Shown here in pieces: positions 1 through 8,267 of a DNA stretch of 64,000 nt; within the stretch, counting starts at the first letter, position 1; each line of letters opens with the position of its first letter. The translations under genes and the position numbers were made by a program. Under the pieces are notes generated by a model, which did no database searches, was not told where the DNA came from, and saw only the letters and a list, made by a program, of their open reading frames with translations. This DNA is from Spirochaetales bacterium (GTDB lineage Bacteria; Spirochaetota; Spirochaetia; DSM-2461): the NCBI GenBank assembly GCA_022360655.1, contig JAKSCK010000255.1, positions 166,309-230,308 on the forward strand, read 5' to 3'.

Positions 1-1902
1 GTAGCGCATCACCAAGTCATGTCCGCAAACCGGACATTTTTCCTCACCTTCCCAAAGACGTCCTTTGAGGGGTTCTGCTTGCTCAATGGCTCCTTCCACA
101 CGCTGGGCAAAGGGTTGGTAGAAATTATCCACCAATTTATGCCAGTCCACACTTCCATCTTCCACCGCATCAAGATTGCTCTCCATGTCGGCGGTAAATT
201 GATAATCCATGATGCTGGGGAACTCACGGAGAAGGATATCATTCACGGCAATGCCTAACTCACTGGCATGGAAAGCACGTTTTTCTAGTCGAACATATCC
301 CCGTTCCCGGATGGTTTGAATGATGGCGGCATAGGTGGAGGGTCGGCCAATACCTTCTTTTTCCAGGGCCCGAACCAAACTGGCTTCGGTATAACGTGCG
401 GGAGGTTTGGTGAAGTTCTGCTCTGCTGTGAGCTCTTCTAATTGGGCCTCTTCTCCCCCCTTCACAGCAGGAAGAGTTTGGTACTCTTCTTTGGTTTTTT
501 TTGCCTCAGGAGTGAGCACGGTGAAGCCATCAAAGAGGGTGACTCGGCCCTTGGCTTCCAAAATGCCATCGGCCGCTTCCACTTTGATGGTGGTGACGGC
601 ATAACGAGCATCCTTCATTTGGCTGGCCACAGTGCGCCGCCAAATCAGCTCATAGAGTCGATACTGTTCATCGGTGAGGTAGGGCTTCACGGATGCGGGG
701 GTACGAGCCACAGAGGTGGGACGTACGGCCTCATGGGCATCCTGGGTTTTCACACCAGCCTTGGGTTTGGGACCATAGGCTCGAACTTCTTCTGGAAGGT
801 GAGAGGGGTGGTTTTCTCCAATCCAGTTCCGGATTTCATCCAGAGCTTCTGGGTCGAGCCGGGGAGAGTCCGTACGCATGTAGGTGATGAGACCCACTGC
901 ACCGTCTTCCAGCTCAATGCCTTCATAGAGTTTCTGGGCAATCTGCATGGTTTTCCGCGTGCCATAGCGGAGCTGACCAGAAGCCGCTTGTTGCAGGGTA
1001 CTGGTGATGAAAGGGGGTTGGGGTTTGCTAGATGTTTCTTTGCTGCTGACATCGGCAATGCGGTAATCTGCAGCTTTTAGAGCGGCTTCAACAGCCCGGG
1101 CCTCGGCTTCTGTGGAGGAATATTTCCCTCCCAGGGCAAATTTTTCTCCCTTCCAACTCACCAATGAAGCGCCAAAGGAGGTGGCATCGGCCCCTTCTGC
1201 ATGGAGACGGGCATCAATCTTCCAAAATTCCTGGGGAATAAAGGCTCCAATTTCTCGCTCTTTTTCCACAACAAGACGTACAGCAACGGATTGCACTCGA
1301 CCGGCTGAAAGGTTTTTTGCCACTTTTTTCCAGAGGAAAGGAGAAAGACTGAAACCCACAATCCGGTCCAAAACGCGTCGACCTTTTTGAGCTCCAACCA
1401 GGTTCATGTCAATGTCACGAGGATTTTCAAGAGCCTCAGTGACCGCTTTTTTGGTGACGGCCTGATACGTGACACGTCTTGCTCTGGAATCATCCAAACC
1501 CAATGCTTCTTTCAGATGCCAGGCAATGGCCTCACCTTCACGGTCGGGGTCTGGTGCAAGGAAAACTTCATCGGCTTTTGCCGCAGCCGCTGTGAGTTCA
1601 TCCACGGTTTTCTTTTTACCTGGAATGACCGTGTAACGGGGTTCATACCCATTATCAAAATCTATTCCAAAAGCTTTCTGACCTCGTCCTTTGGACTCCA
1701 AATCCCGAATATGGCCCACAGATGCCAGAACTTGAAAATTCCGTCCCAACATTTTCTTTATGGTTTTCGCCTTGGCTGGGCTTTCCACAATCACAAGCTT
1801 TTTCCCAGCAGGTGTTTTCTTTGTCGTTTTTTTTGTGGTCTTTTTGACTGTTTTCGATGCTGCGGCACTCTTCTTTGTTGCCGCCTTGGATGTTGAAGGC
1901 AT
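1..1902 (-). CDS. topA: DNA topoisomerase I (5' part of gene; C-terminus beyond window)
   Basis: Type IA topoisomerase, which relaxes negatively supercoiled DNA through a 5'-phosphotyrosine link. The visible 634 residues begin with a Lys/Ala/Thr-rich tail of about 33 residues, then the Toprim domain (LVIVESPAKAKTI, VGHIRDL, and the acidic DPDREGEAIAWH metal motif). The central domains follow, with LSAGRVQS and the catalytic tyrosine in GLITYMRTDS. At the window edge a C-terminal zinc finger starts (CPVCGH). The ATG at 1902 is chosen because AAAGGAG lies about 7 nt upstream and a good sigma70-type promoter sits further up. The Lys-rich leader is longer than in E. coli TopA and may be a non-specific DNA-binding tail. 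Divergent from murE. Identity is certain; the number of zinc fingers is not visible. Confidence 0.97.
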   Translation of the reverse strand, partial: MPSTSKAATKKSAAASKTVKKTTKKTTKKTPAGKKLVIVESPAKAKTIKKMLGRNFQVLASVGHIRDLESKGRGQKAFGIDFDNGYEPRYTVIPGKKKTVDELTAAAAKADEVFLAPDPDREGEAIAWHLKEALGLDDSRARRVTYQAVTKKAVTEALENPRDIDMNLVGAQKGRRVLDRIVGFSLSPFLWKKVAKNLSAGRVQSVAVRLVVEKEREIGAFIPQEFWKIDARLHAEGADATSFGASLVSWKGEKFALGGKYSSTEAEARAVEAALKAADYRIADVSSKETSSKPQPPFITSTLQQAASGQLRYGTRKTMQIAQKLYEGIELEDGAVGLITYMRTDSPRLDPEALDEIRNWIGENHPSHLPEEVRAYGPKPKAGVKTQDAHEAVRPTSVARTPASVKPYLTDEQYRLYELIWRRTVASQMKDARYAVTTIKVEAADGILEAKGRVTLFDGFTVLTPEAKKTKEEYQTLPAVKGGEEAQLEELTAEQNFTKPPARYTEASLVRALEKEGIGRPSTYAAIIQTIRERGYVRLEKRAFHASELGIAVNDILLREFPSIMDYQFTADMESNLDAVEDGSVDWHKLVDNFYQPFAQRVEGAIEQAEPLKGRLWEGEEKCPVCGHDLVMRY

Positions 1903-2351
1903 TCTAGACTCCTTTTTGGGCGCCGTGCCCACAACTCAAGAACAGAGAGTGCGGAGGGCGCGTCGGAAGCGAATATATCAAAAATGGACCATTAATCAAG
2001 ACAACAAGCCGATTCGATGGCAAAATCCGCCTCAGGACTTCCAGTTTTTCACCAGTTTCGAGGATTTTGCTCCATAAAGGTGAAGCAATGCCTTGTCCAT
2101 GGCAAAAAGCCCCACTTGGGGGAATGGCCATTTCTATGATGGTCTGAAACTGGATCATAATGGATAGAATCAACCCCGTGTTCATTTTTCTCTTTCCAAT
2201 ACCAAAAATCTCTGAACCCGGCCAATCAGAATGAATCCATTCTGCAAAACTGCAGCTCTATAGGCGTTTTTTATACTGTGGTTTTCCGGCAACACCCGTT
2301 TTTAGTCCCTGATTGCCATGGATTCGCCCAAGAGATGGGTGGTGAAGGTGA
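1903..2351. other. Intergenic region topA/murE
   Basis: About 450 nt between divergent genes. It holds the topA promoter and, nearer murE, a 7-bp inverted repeat CAGAATG-aatc-CATTCTG at 2227-2244 followed by TATACT at 2272, which could be part of a murE promoter although no good -35 box is visible. No RNA gene is recognised. A 93-codon minus-strand open frame here is crossed by the topA promoter and is judged non-coding. Confidence 0.4.
1972..1999 (-). promoter_or_regulatory. Sigma70-type promoter of topA
   Basis: On the minus strand TTGATT (1999-1994) is followed after 16 nt by TATATT (1977-1972), close to consensus, about 70 nt upstream of the topA start codon. Seen in sequence; activity is inferred. 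Confidence 0.6.
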
Positions 2352-2387
2352 TTGGCTCACAGCCCTATGAGCGATAGACTCTCTTTC

Positions 2388-3905
2388 ATGGCCAAGAAAT
2401 GCCTCAGTGAACTCATACAAGATCTTCCAAACCACAAACTTCGTGGTTCAGGAGATACCAAGATAAGCGCTCTCGCCTACGATTCTCGGGAAGTGAAACC
2501 TGGAACTCTGTTTTTTGCTCTCCCTGGTGTTCATGTGGATGGACATGATTACATTGATGCCGCAATTGAAGCAGGCGCCGTAGGAATTCTTCATTCACAA
2601 GATCTTCCTCAATACGCCCCCTCCATTGCTTATGTTCAAGTGGAACATCCTCGGGTTGCCATGTCACCCATCTCTGGAGCCTTTTGGAATCATCCCTCCC
2701 GAGAAATGAGCGTCATTGGTGTCACTGGCACGGATGGGAAAAGCACAACTGTGAGCTTCATTCGTCAGCTATTGGAATTCACAGATGCGCCAACGGGAAG
2801 CATTTCCACCGTGGATATTGCTGTTGGGAACACACGAGGAGCCAATCCTCTCCGTCAGTCCACACCCGAAGCTCCACAAATTCATGCTCTCCTCCGCGCC
2901 ATGTTGGATGCAGGACAAACACATGCCGTGGTAGAAGCCACCAGCCATGGATTGTCCCCCAAGAATAACCGCCTTGGAGATGTGGCCTTTGATGCCGCAG
3001 TTTTCACCAATGTCACCAGTGAACATCTGGAATTTCATGGAGACTTAGACACCTACAGAAAGGACAAGTCTCGATTATTTTCCATGATGGGCCACTCTCG
3101 AAACCGTGATGCTTTTGGGGTGGTTAATATGGATGATCCCCATGCAGACTTGTTCATTGCCGCAGCCGGTGAAAAACCTGTCTACACCTATTCAATGAAG
3201 GAAGAAGAGGCCGACATTCTTGCAACAGATCTCAACTGTGAGCCCAATGGCACGGAGTTTACCGTTGTGAGTCCCTGGGGAGAGGTGCGCACCCGCATCA
3301 ATCTTCCTGGAGCCTACAATGTCGAAAATGCCTTGGCGGCTCTTTGTGTTGTAGCCGAAATGCGGGATGCCGATATTTTAGAATTGGCCGAACGGCTTCC
3401 AGAACTTGAAGGTGTGAAGGGACGCATGGAGCCCATTCACGGAGATATGGATTTTCATGTGATGGTGGACTACGCCCATTCTCCTGGTAGTTTTGAGAAG
3501 ATTCTCCCCTTTTTGAAAAGTCTCACCAAGGGAAAACTCATTCTTGTCTTTGGCTCTGCAGGAGAACGCGATGTTGAAAAGCGTCCAAAGCAGGGTGAGA
3601 TTGCCTCACGCTTTGCGGAAAAAATTTATCTGACAGATGAAGATCCCCGTGGAGAGAATTCCATGGATATTCTAGAGGATATTGCTGCCGGAGTTTCTGG
3701 CCTTGAAGAAGGGAAATCCCTTTTCCTCATTCCAGACCGGAACCAAGCCATTCATGCGGCCTGTGCTTCTGCTGAGAACGATGATTTGGTCGCAGTGCTT
3801 GGAAAAGGCCATGAAAGCAGCATCATCTACGCAAACAAGAGCCAGCCTTGGGATGAAGCCAAAGCCTGTCGAGAGGCCCTTCAAGACTTAGGATACGAAC
3901 TGTAA
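2388..3905 (+). CDS. murE: UDP-N-acetylmuramoyl-tripeptide synthetase (MurE)
   Basis: Cytoplasmic Mur ligase that adds the third amino acid (a diamine) to UDP-MurNAc-L-Ala-D-Glu using ATP. An N-terminal UDP-binding domain (LAYDSREVKPGTLFFAL) is followed by the ATP loop GVTGTDGKSTT, the STPEAP segment, VTSEHLEFHG, and the C-terminal ligase domain (DYAHSPGSF, GSAGERD). About 505 aa, normal for the family. The diamine-selecting motif reads EDPR rather than the DNPR of meso-DAP enzymes, so L-ornithine or L-lysine is more likely (inference). The start is uncertain: in-frame TTG 2352, ATG 2367 and ATG 2388 all lack a strong ribosome-binding site. I choose MAKKCLSEL at 2388, where family homology begins. 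Probably monocistronic. Confidence 0.93.
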   Translation: MAKKCLSELIQDLPNHKLRGSGDTKISALAYDSREVKPGTLFFALPGVHVDGHDYIDAAIEAGAVGILHSQDLPQYAPSIAYVQVEHPRVAMSPISGAFWNHPSREMSVIGVTGTDGKSTTVSFIRQLLEFTDAPTGSISTVDIAVGNTRGANPLRQSTPEAPQIHALLRAMLDAGQTHAVVEATSHGLSPKNNRLGDVAFDAAVFTNVTSEHLEFHGDLDTYRKDKSRLFSMMGHSRNRDAFGVVNMDDPHADLFIAAAGEKPVYTYSMKEEEADILATDLNCEPNGTEFTVVSPWGEVRTRINLPGAYNVENALAALCVVAEMRDADILELAERLPELEGVKGRMEPIHGDMDFHVMVDYAHSPGSFEKILPFLKSLTKGKLILVFGSAGERDVEKRPKQGEIASRFAEKIYLTDEDPRGENSMDILEDIAAGVSGLEEGKSLFLIPDRNQAIHAACASAENDDLVAVLGKGHESSIIYANKSQPWDEAKACREALQDLGYEL

Positions 3906-3915
3906 TCGGAATGAA

Positions 3916-3955
3916 TCCCTGACCGGTTCATGCTGGTCAGGGATCGATTTAAAAA
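3916..3955. terminator. GC hairpin at murE 3' end
   Basis: TCCCTGACC (3916-3924) pairs with GGTCAGGGA (3935-3943), 9 bp with a 10-nt loop, followed by TCGATTTAAAAAA. It lies between convergent murE and the YuiD-like gene. There is no U-run in the murE sense, so it may be a 3'-end stabiliser or part of the dispersed hairpin family rather than a classic Rho-independent terminator. Confidence 0.5.
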
Positions 3956-3993
3956 AGCAACAATGAATGAAATGCTGATGAAGTGTTTTGGAA

Positions 3994-4497
3994 TTAGTGA
4001 AACAGGCCTTCCACAAAAAAGCCCATTCCGATTCCAAGTGCTGATCCTACAAGAACTTGTGGATATGTATGTCCCAACAAGGTTTTGAGTGCTTTAGGAC
4101 GTTTTTCTTCCTCAAAGAGATGAGAAAATTCCTCCACCAATTCATTCAAAATCTCCGCATGCCTCCCGGCAGCACGCCGAACCCCAGTGGCATCGTAAAT
4201 CACAATGGTGCCAAAAACTAAACTGATCGCAAAATAGGGACTGTTCCAACCATAACTCAAACCGCATGACGTGCATAAAGCCGCAACAGTCGCGGAATGG
4301 GATGAAGGCATACCTCCCGTTTCTGTCATTCTCTCAATGGCCCAACGCCGTTCTGTCAAAAGAATCAAAACCACTTTGGCCACTTGGGCCACCACCATGG
4401 CAGAGAGAGCGGACATAATTAATGTGTTGGTCAAAAAACTCAAATTCCAGACTCCAGCTGTGATTGATATGCTCTGACGACTTGGCCGAGCGTGCAC
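3994..4497 (-). CDS. Divergent PAP2 family membrane protein (DUF212, YuiD-like)
   Basis: A 167-aa integral membrane protein of the divergent PAP2 family. Visible signatures are the phosphatase-like TGGMPSSHSATVAAL, YDATGVRRAAGRHAEILN and the C-terminal LGHTYPQVLVGSALGIGMG glycine-rich helix. About four membrane segments can be seen (N-terminal, after SSHS, mid, C-terminal). The family is related to acid phosphatase/phosphatidate phosphatases, but its reaction is not established. The neighbourhood is cell-envelope (murE, ddl), which would fit lipid phosphate turnover but does not prove it. The ATG at 4497 is the only good start. Convergent with murE and divergent from the secreted protein that follows with a 19-nt gap. 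Confidence 0.88.
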   Translation of the reverse strand: MHARPSRQSISITAGVWNLSFLTNTLIMSALSAMVVAQVAKVVLILLTERRWAIERMTETGGMPSSHSATVAALCTSCGLSYGWNSPYFAISLVFGTIVIYDATGVRRAAGRHAEILNELVEEFSHLFEEEKRPKALKTLLGHTYPQVLVGSALGIGMGFFVEGLFH

Positions 4498-4516
4498 ATT
4501 CCCTTAGTCTGGGAGT

Positions 4517-5659
4517 GTGATCATTCCAAGACTAAAAAAGCTCACGTTCATCACCCTTGTTGCAATGATTCTCACATTCCCACTTCTTGGTGATGAAGCG
4601 GAACCCATCATAGCCGAATGGAACCTCAACTTCCAGCGATTCCCCATCAAGTCTTATCAGGATTGGCCATTAATTCCCCAAACAAATTTCTCCGAACTCC
4701 AAATCATAGGAAATCGGGTTCTTTTCATCTGGAATCCCATTCTTCTTAATCTCAACCATCAGCTGCAAGCGGATGAATTTACTCTACTCACCCTCTTTGC
4801 GATTGACTCCAATTCAAGCATGCCAACGGATTGGAGCAGTGAAAATGGAGTGGCCCTATCCCCAGAAAATTGGTTCACCATTTCCCCTGATTTGAATCAA
4901 TGGAGTTCACTCCATCTTTTGAATGGGATCCAAAAACAAGGGGAGTGGTCTGATCCGTCTCCCCAAAACATCATTCCCAATGGGCAGAATGCCGCCTTCC
5001 TGTTTCTTCAAGGACAACTCGCCTTATTACAGCCCCCTCAACCGCCCCTGCCTTTGAGAGCCATCAGTCCCTTTGCCATTCATCCCATCCTGGGCCCTGA
5101 AGGAACAATGGCCTGGTGTGAAGCGGCAACTCTTGTTTTGCTCCCCTCAGAAACAAAGGAATCTGAGGCAAGGGAAATCCGCATTCCCCTCACCCAGATT
5201 CCTCAGGGAATGCTTTGGCATGGCAACAATCTGATTCTCACCTTTCCAGGGAAAATTCAGATTTTCAATGCCCCCATTCTGGAAAATGCCCAGCCCAAAG
5301 AACGTTCCCATCCCTCCATCCCACGCCAGTGGTACACCCTTCATAGTCTCCAAGAAGAACTTTTACTGCACATTCCTGGGCAAGGAGTCTTTGCCTCTGG
5401 AAAAATTAAGAATGCGGAAATCACCAACCATGGGATTCCATCCTTTGATGATTTTTTGGCCAGCCATGCCACAAAAGCCTTGCAATATCTGGAACAGGAA
5501 CAGGGAGCAATCATTGCGGAAAAGTTTTGTGCCTGGATTCTTCCGGCCCTCCGCAACCAGCGTTCCCGTTGGCCCTTGCAAGACCAATGGGCCCAGCTCG
5601 AATCCACCTTCACTCAAGAGCGTCAACGTCTCCGGGAATTGCAACGAGGCCAAAATTAG
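4517..5659 (+). CDS. Secreted protein of unknown function
   Basis: Not recognised. 380 aa starting at GTG 4517 with GGGAG just upstream. The first ~25 residues look like an export signal (PRLKKL then a hydrophobic stretch ending before GDEAEP); no lipobox cysteine. The body is rich in Pro, Gln, Trp and Leu with many short beta-like stretches, and the last ~40 residues are charged and probably helical (ERQRLRELQRG). No catalytic motif is visible. Located 134 nt upstream of ddl on the same strand, so possibly co-transcribed with it and part of the envelope. Single copy here, no repeats. Coding status rests on the long open frame, the signal peptide and coding-like codon use. Confidence 0.7.
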   Translation: MIIPRLKKLTFITLVAMILTFPLLGDEAEPIIAEWNLNFQRFPIKSYQDWPLIPQTNFSELQIIGNRVLFIWNPILLNLNHQLQADEFTLLTLFAIDSNSSMPTDWSSENGVALSPENWFTISPDLNQWSSLHLLNGIQKQGEWSDPSPQNIIPNGQNAAFLFLQGQLALLQPPQPPLPLRAISPFAIHPILGPEGTMAWCEAATLVLLPSETKESEAREIRIPLTQIPQGMLWHGNNLILTFPGKIQIFNAPILENAQPKERSHPSIPRQWYTLHSLQEELLLHIPGQGVFASGKIKNAEITNHGIPSFDDFLASHATKALQYLEQEQGAIIAEKFCAWILPALRNQRSRWPLQDQWAQLESTFTQERQRLRELQRGQN

Positions 5660-5793
5660 TGCCACGGAAGATGGAATCTCTTACTTCCAGCGCATTGGCA
5701 TCATCGTTCATCCCAGAACGGCCATATTCTTGCCCCCAAATCGCCATGCTCCAAGCGCTTGTCCGCAATTCTTTCTCCATGGCATGATAAGCT

Positions 5794-6873
5794 ATGGCTC
5801 GTATTGCATTATTATACGGTGGACGATCAGGAGAACATGATGTCTCTCGCGCCTCCGCCGCCTTTGTCCTCAAAAATCTCCATCCATCCCATGAACCAGT
5901 TTTGATTGGAATAGATGCATCCGGAACCTGGTTTCTTCAGGTGATTCCAGCAGAAAATTTGACGGCCCTCCCCGTTCATAAAGATGAATCTCAACAGGTT
6001 CATGTGGTTCCTGGAGTGGGACTCACCGCGGCCAATGGAGCCTCTCTCCACATTGATGCCGTGCTTCCCATTCTTCATGGGAGCTATGGTGAAGATGGAG
6101 CCGTTCAAGGACTTTTGGAATCCGCACGAATTCCCTATGCCGGTTCAGGGATACTGGGAAGTGCTGTAGGGATGGACAAAGATATTTCCAAGCGCCTTTG
6201 GGCCCGAGCCGGACTCCCTGTGGTTCCCTGGCGTACCTTCAGAAAAGAAAACGGGATAAATGAAAAAGAGGCCATGAGTCTCTTCACGGAACTTGGAAAT
6301 ACCGTTTTTGTGAAACCTTCCAATGCAGGTTCTTCCGTGGGTGTGAATCGTGCCACCAACCCAAAAGAATTGGTTGAAGCCCTGCACCATGCCTGGAAAT
6401 TTGATCGAAAAGTTTTGGTGGAGCAGGCCATTGAGGGACGGGAATTGGAATGCTCCGTTCTTGAAACCCCGCAAGGGCTTCAGGCCTTTCCTCCAGGAGA
6501 AATTATCCCGGCCAATTCTCATAGTTTTTATGATTATGAGGCCAAGTATCTTGATCCCAATGGTGCTCACCTCGCCGTTCCAGCAGCACTCGATGCTGAT
6601 ATGGCCCAAACACTTCCTCTTTTGGCCCAACGAGCCTTTCGCTGTGTTGAGGCAGCGGGATTCTCTCGTGTGGATTTTCTTGTTGATGATCAAAATCACA
6701 GCATTTACATCAATGAAATCAACACCCTTCCAGGGATGACAGCCATCAGTCTCTTTCCCCTCATGGCAGAAGCCGGTGGTGTTCCCGCTACGGAAATGAT
6801 TGAACATCTCATCACTGGAGCCATCAACGAATCCGCTTACAGAGAAGAGAGAAATTACACAACAGGATTGTAA
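5794..6873 (+). CDS. ddl: D-alanine--D-alanine ligase
   Basis: ATP-grasp ligase that makes the D-Ala-D-Ala dipeptide for peptidoglycan precursors. 359 aa, normal length. The N-terminal LLYGGRSGEHDVS motif, ILHGSYGEDGAVQGLLE, the central KPSNAGSSVGV loop, EGRELECSVL, and the C-terminal FLVDDQNHSIYINEINTLPGMT with the Mg2+-binding acid/Asn residues are all present. The start ATG at 5794 has no obvious Shine-Dalgarno sequence, which could mean coupling to the upstream gene. Together with murE it places cell-wall synthesis in this region. The convergent lipoate ligase ends 53 nt downstream. Confidence 0.96.
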   Translation: MARIALLYGGRSGEHDVSRASAAFVLKNLHPSHEPVLIGIDASGTWFLQVIPAENLTALPVHKDESQQVHVVPGVGLTAANGASLHIDAVLPILHGSYGEDGAVQGLLESARIPYAGSGILGSAVGMDKDISKRLWARAGLPVVPWRTFRKENGINEKEAMSLFTELGNTVFVKPSNAGSSVGVNRATNPKELVEALHHAWKFDRKVLVEQAIEGRELECSVLETPQGLQAFPPGEIIPANSHSFYDYEAKYLDPNGAHLAVPAALDADMAQTLPLLAQRAFRCVEAAGFSRVDFLVDDQNHSIYINEINTLPGMTAISLFPLMAEAGGVPATEMIEHLITGAINESAYREERNYTTGL

Positions 6874-6896
6874 GAATTCTGATGTTTTTCGGGCAA

Positions 6897-6913
6897 GCCG
6901 ACCCCTTCGGGGT
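6897..6913. terminator. Short GC hairpin between ddl and lplA
   Basis: ACCCC-TTC-GGGGT (6901-6913) preceded by GCCG, a short 5-bp stem of the same type found at other gene ends here. It lies between convergent genes; no U-run in either sense. Confidence 0.35.
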
Positions 6914-6925
6914 GAAGGAAAGGGC

Positions 6926-7903
6926 TTAGTTCTCTTCCCTTCTTGCCTGAGAAGGGTTTCCCGATTCCCCTTCAATGCGTTTTGCCAATTCTTGGGCCAA
7001 TTCTGTAGGCCCAAGGGCCTTTAGCACGGGATTTCCCCGATAGGGCAATCCCATCAACGCTTCTGCGAGGGAATCAATACATCCGTGAACCTGAGCAATT
7101 CGTCCCTTCTCTACCTCCAATTGAAGAGTGCAGGAACCAGGCAAACCCCAGAATTTTTCTGTAAATTTTGGGGTTTTTCCCCAGGTCCATTCCCAGGAAT
7201 TCTGCTGAAATCGTGCTTTGGTATAGGCTTCATTCTCATCTGCTTCTAAGGCCTGTTGCTCTGAAAGGATTTCCAGAGGACAACCCCATTCCTTGGCAAG
7301 GGCACTTTGAACCATAGCCATGGAAATTTCTGATTGAAGTGCATCCTGAAGATTGGCCACTGGTGAAGGAACAGAATCCACACCCCTCGCATTCATCGTA
7401 CGCTGGGGAACCTTCAGAGCTTGAGAGAGAAGTGAGAGATTGGCGAAAATCAGTAGGGTTCCATGATGAAGTGAAGCTTGAGAAGTTTGCCGAAAGGCAC
7501 TGCCACTCACCTTTCGAGGTTCATTGTTGATGGGCAGCACAATATCCAAACGGGCATTGCGCTCACATTTCAATCCAAGAGTGGCCAAGGCCGAAATCAC
7601 ACGGTCTAAGTTTTGCTGTTTTCTGGGAACAGGAGTTCCTCGGATCACACAGAAATTCAGATTCCCCAAACCATGAACCACGGTTCCACCACCGGAAAAA
7701 CGTCGACTGAACTTCCATCCCCATTCTTCAATCAAACTCAATCGACATTCTTTCCATGGATTCTGAAAACGCCCAAAGACAACAGCTGGAGAATTTTCAT
7801 AAAGAAAGAGCCATTCCTCATCTTTAGGAATGCGAGAAAGAAGCCACTGCTCTAGGGCAAGATTTACGGCAACGTCCTGGCTCTCTGAAGTAAAAACACG
7901 CAT
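6926..7903 (-). CDS. lplA: Lipoate--protein ligase A
   Basis: Attaches lipoate (via lipoyl-AMP) to the lysine of lipoyl domains in dehydrogenase E2 and GcvH proteins. 325 aa with the family motifs RRFSGGGTVVHGLGNLNF, KVSGSAFRQT and HHGTLL, followed by the C-terminal accessory region (PYRGNPVLKALGP). The start is set at ATG 7903 because AAGGGG sits about 6 nt upstream; earlier in-frame TTG/ATG codons overlap this site. A plausible user of its product lies in the same window, the lipoyl E2 at 24529-25869, but other lipoylated proteins must also exist. Convergent with ddl. A LipM/octanoyltransferase role is less likely given the C-terminal accessory domain. Confidence 0.88.
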   Translation of the reverse strand: MRVFTSESQDVAVNLALEQWLLSRIPKDEEWLFLYENSPAVVFGRFQNPWKECRLSLIEEWGWKFSRRFSGGGTVVHGLGNLNFCVIRGTPVPRKQQNLDRVISALATLGLKCERNARLDIVLPINNEPRKVSGSAFRQTSQASLHHGTLLIFANLSLLSQALKVPQRTMNARGVDSVPSPVANLQDALQSEISMAMVQSALAKEWGCPLEILSEQQALEADENEAYTKARFQQNSWEWTWGKTPKFTEKFWGLPGSCTLQLEVEKGRIAQVHGCIDSLAEALMGLPYRGNPVLKALGPTELAQELAKRIEGESGNPSQARREEN

Positions 7904-8255
7904 GACCATCCCCTTGGATTTCTTCAATCTCTATAAAATTCCAATTCCATGAAAGAGGCAAGAACGGAGAGTTGTTCTCTTTCCTTGTTCTTTAATCAAA
8001 ATTTTGAAATCAGATTCAACAACAAAAATATTATGATCATTGTTTTCACTGCATTCTTTTCATAATCATAACATTCCAAATGGATTCCAATGGCTGTTCT
8101 TGACTCATGTAAAACCTCAATGGAGTGTCCATAATCAAGATTCTATTTTCTTGTACAAAGGAAATGGATAATCCGGTTATGATACATATAGATGATAAGT
8201 AACTACTAATGAATAAATTACAACTTTTTGCGATTCAATCCTTTCTAAAAGTGCA
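7904..8255. other. AT-rich intergenic region lplA / HD-GYP gene
   Basis: About 350 nt of AT-rich DNA between divergent genes. It must hold both promoters; several loose -35/-10 candidates are visible but none near consensus. A partial inverted repeat TTATGAT...ATCATAA lies near 8030-8070. No RNA gene or other feature is recognised. Confidence 0.3.
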
Positions 8256-8267
8256 TTGATTTTTCAA

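Noticed and set aside
1904..2185. 93-codon minus-strand frame upstream of topA
   Set aside because: The topA promoter (1972-1999) lies inside it and the frame ends at the topA ribosome-binding site; no homology seen.
6145..7014. 289-codon minus-strand frame opposite ddl
   Set aside because: Antisense to ddl and overlapping lplA's end; low-complexity reverse reading.
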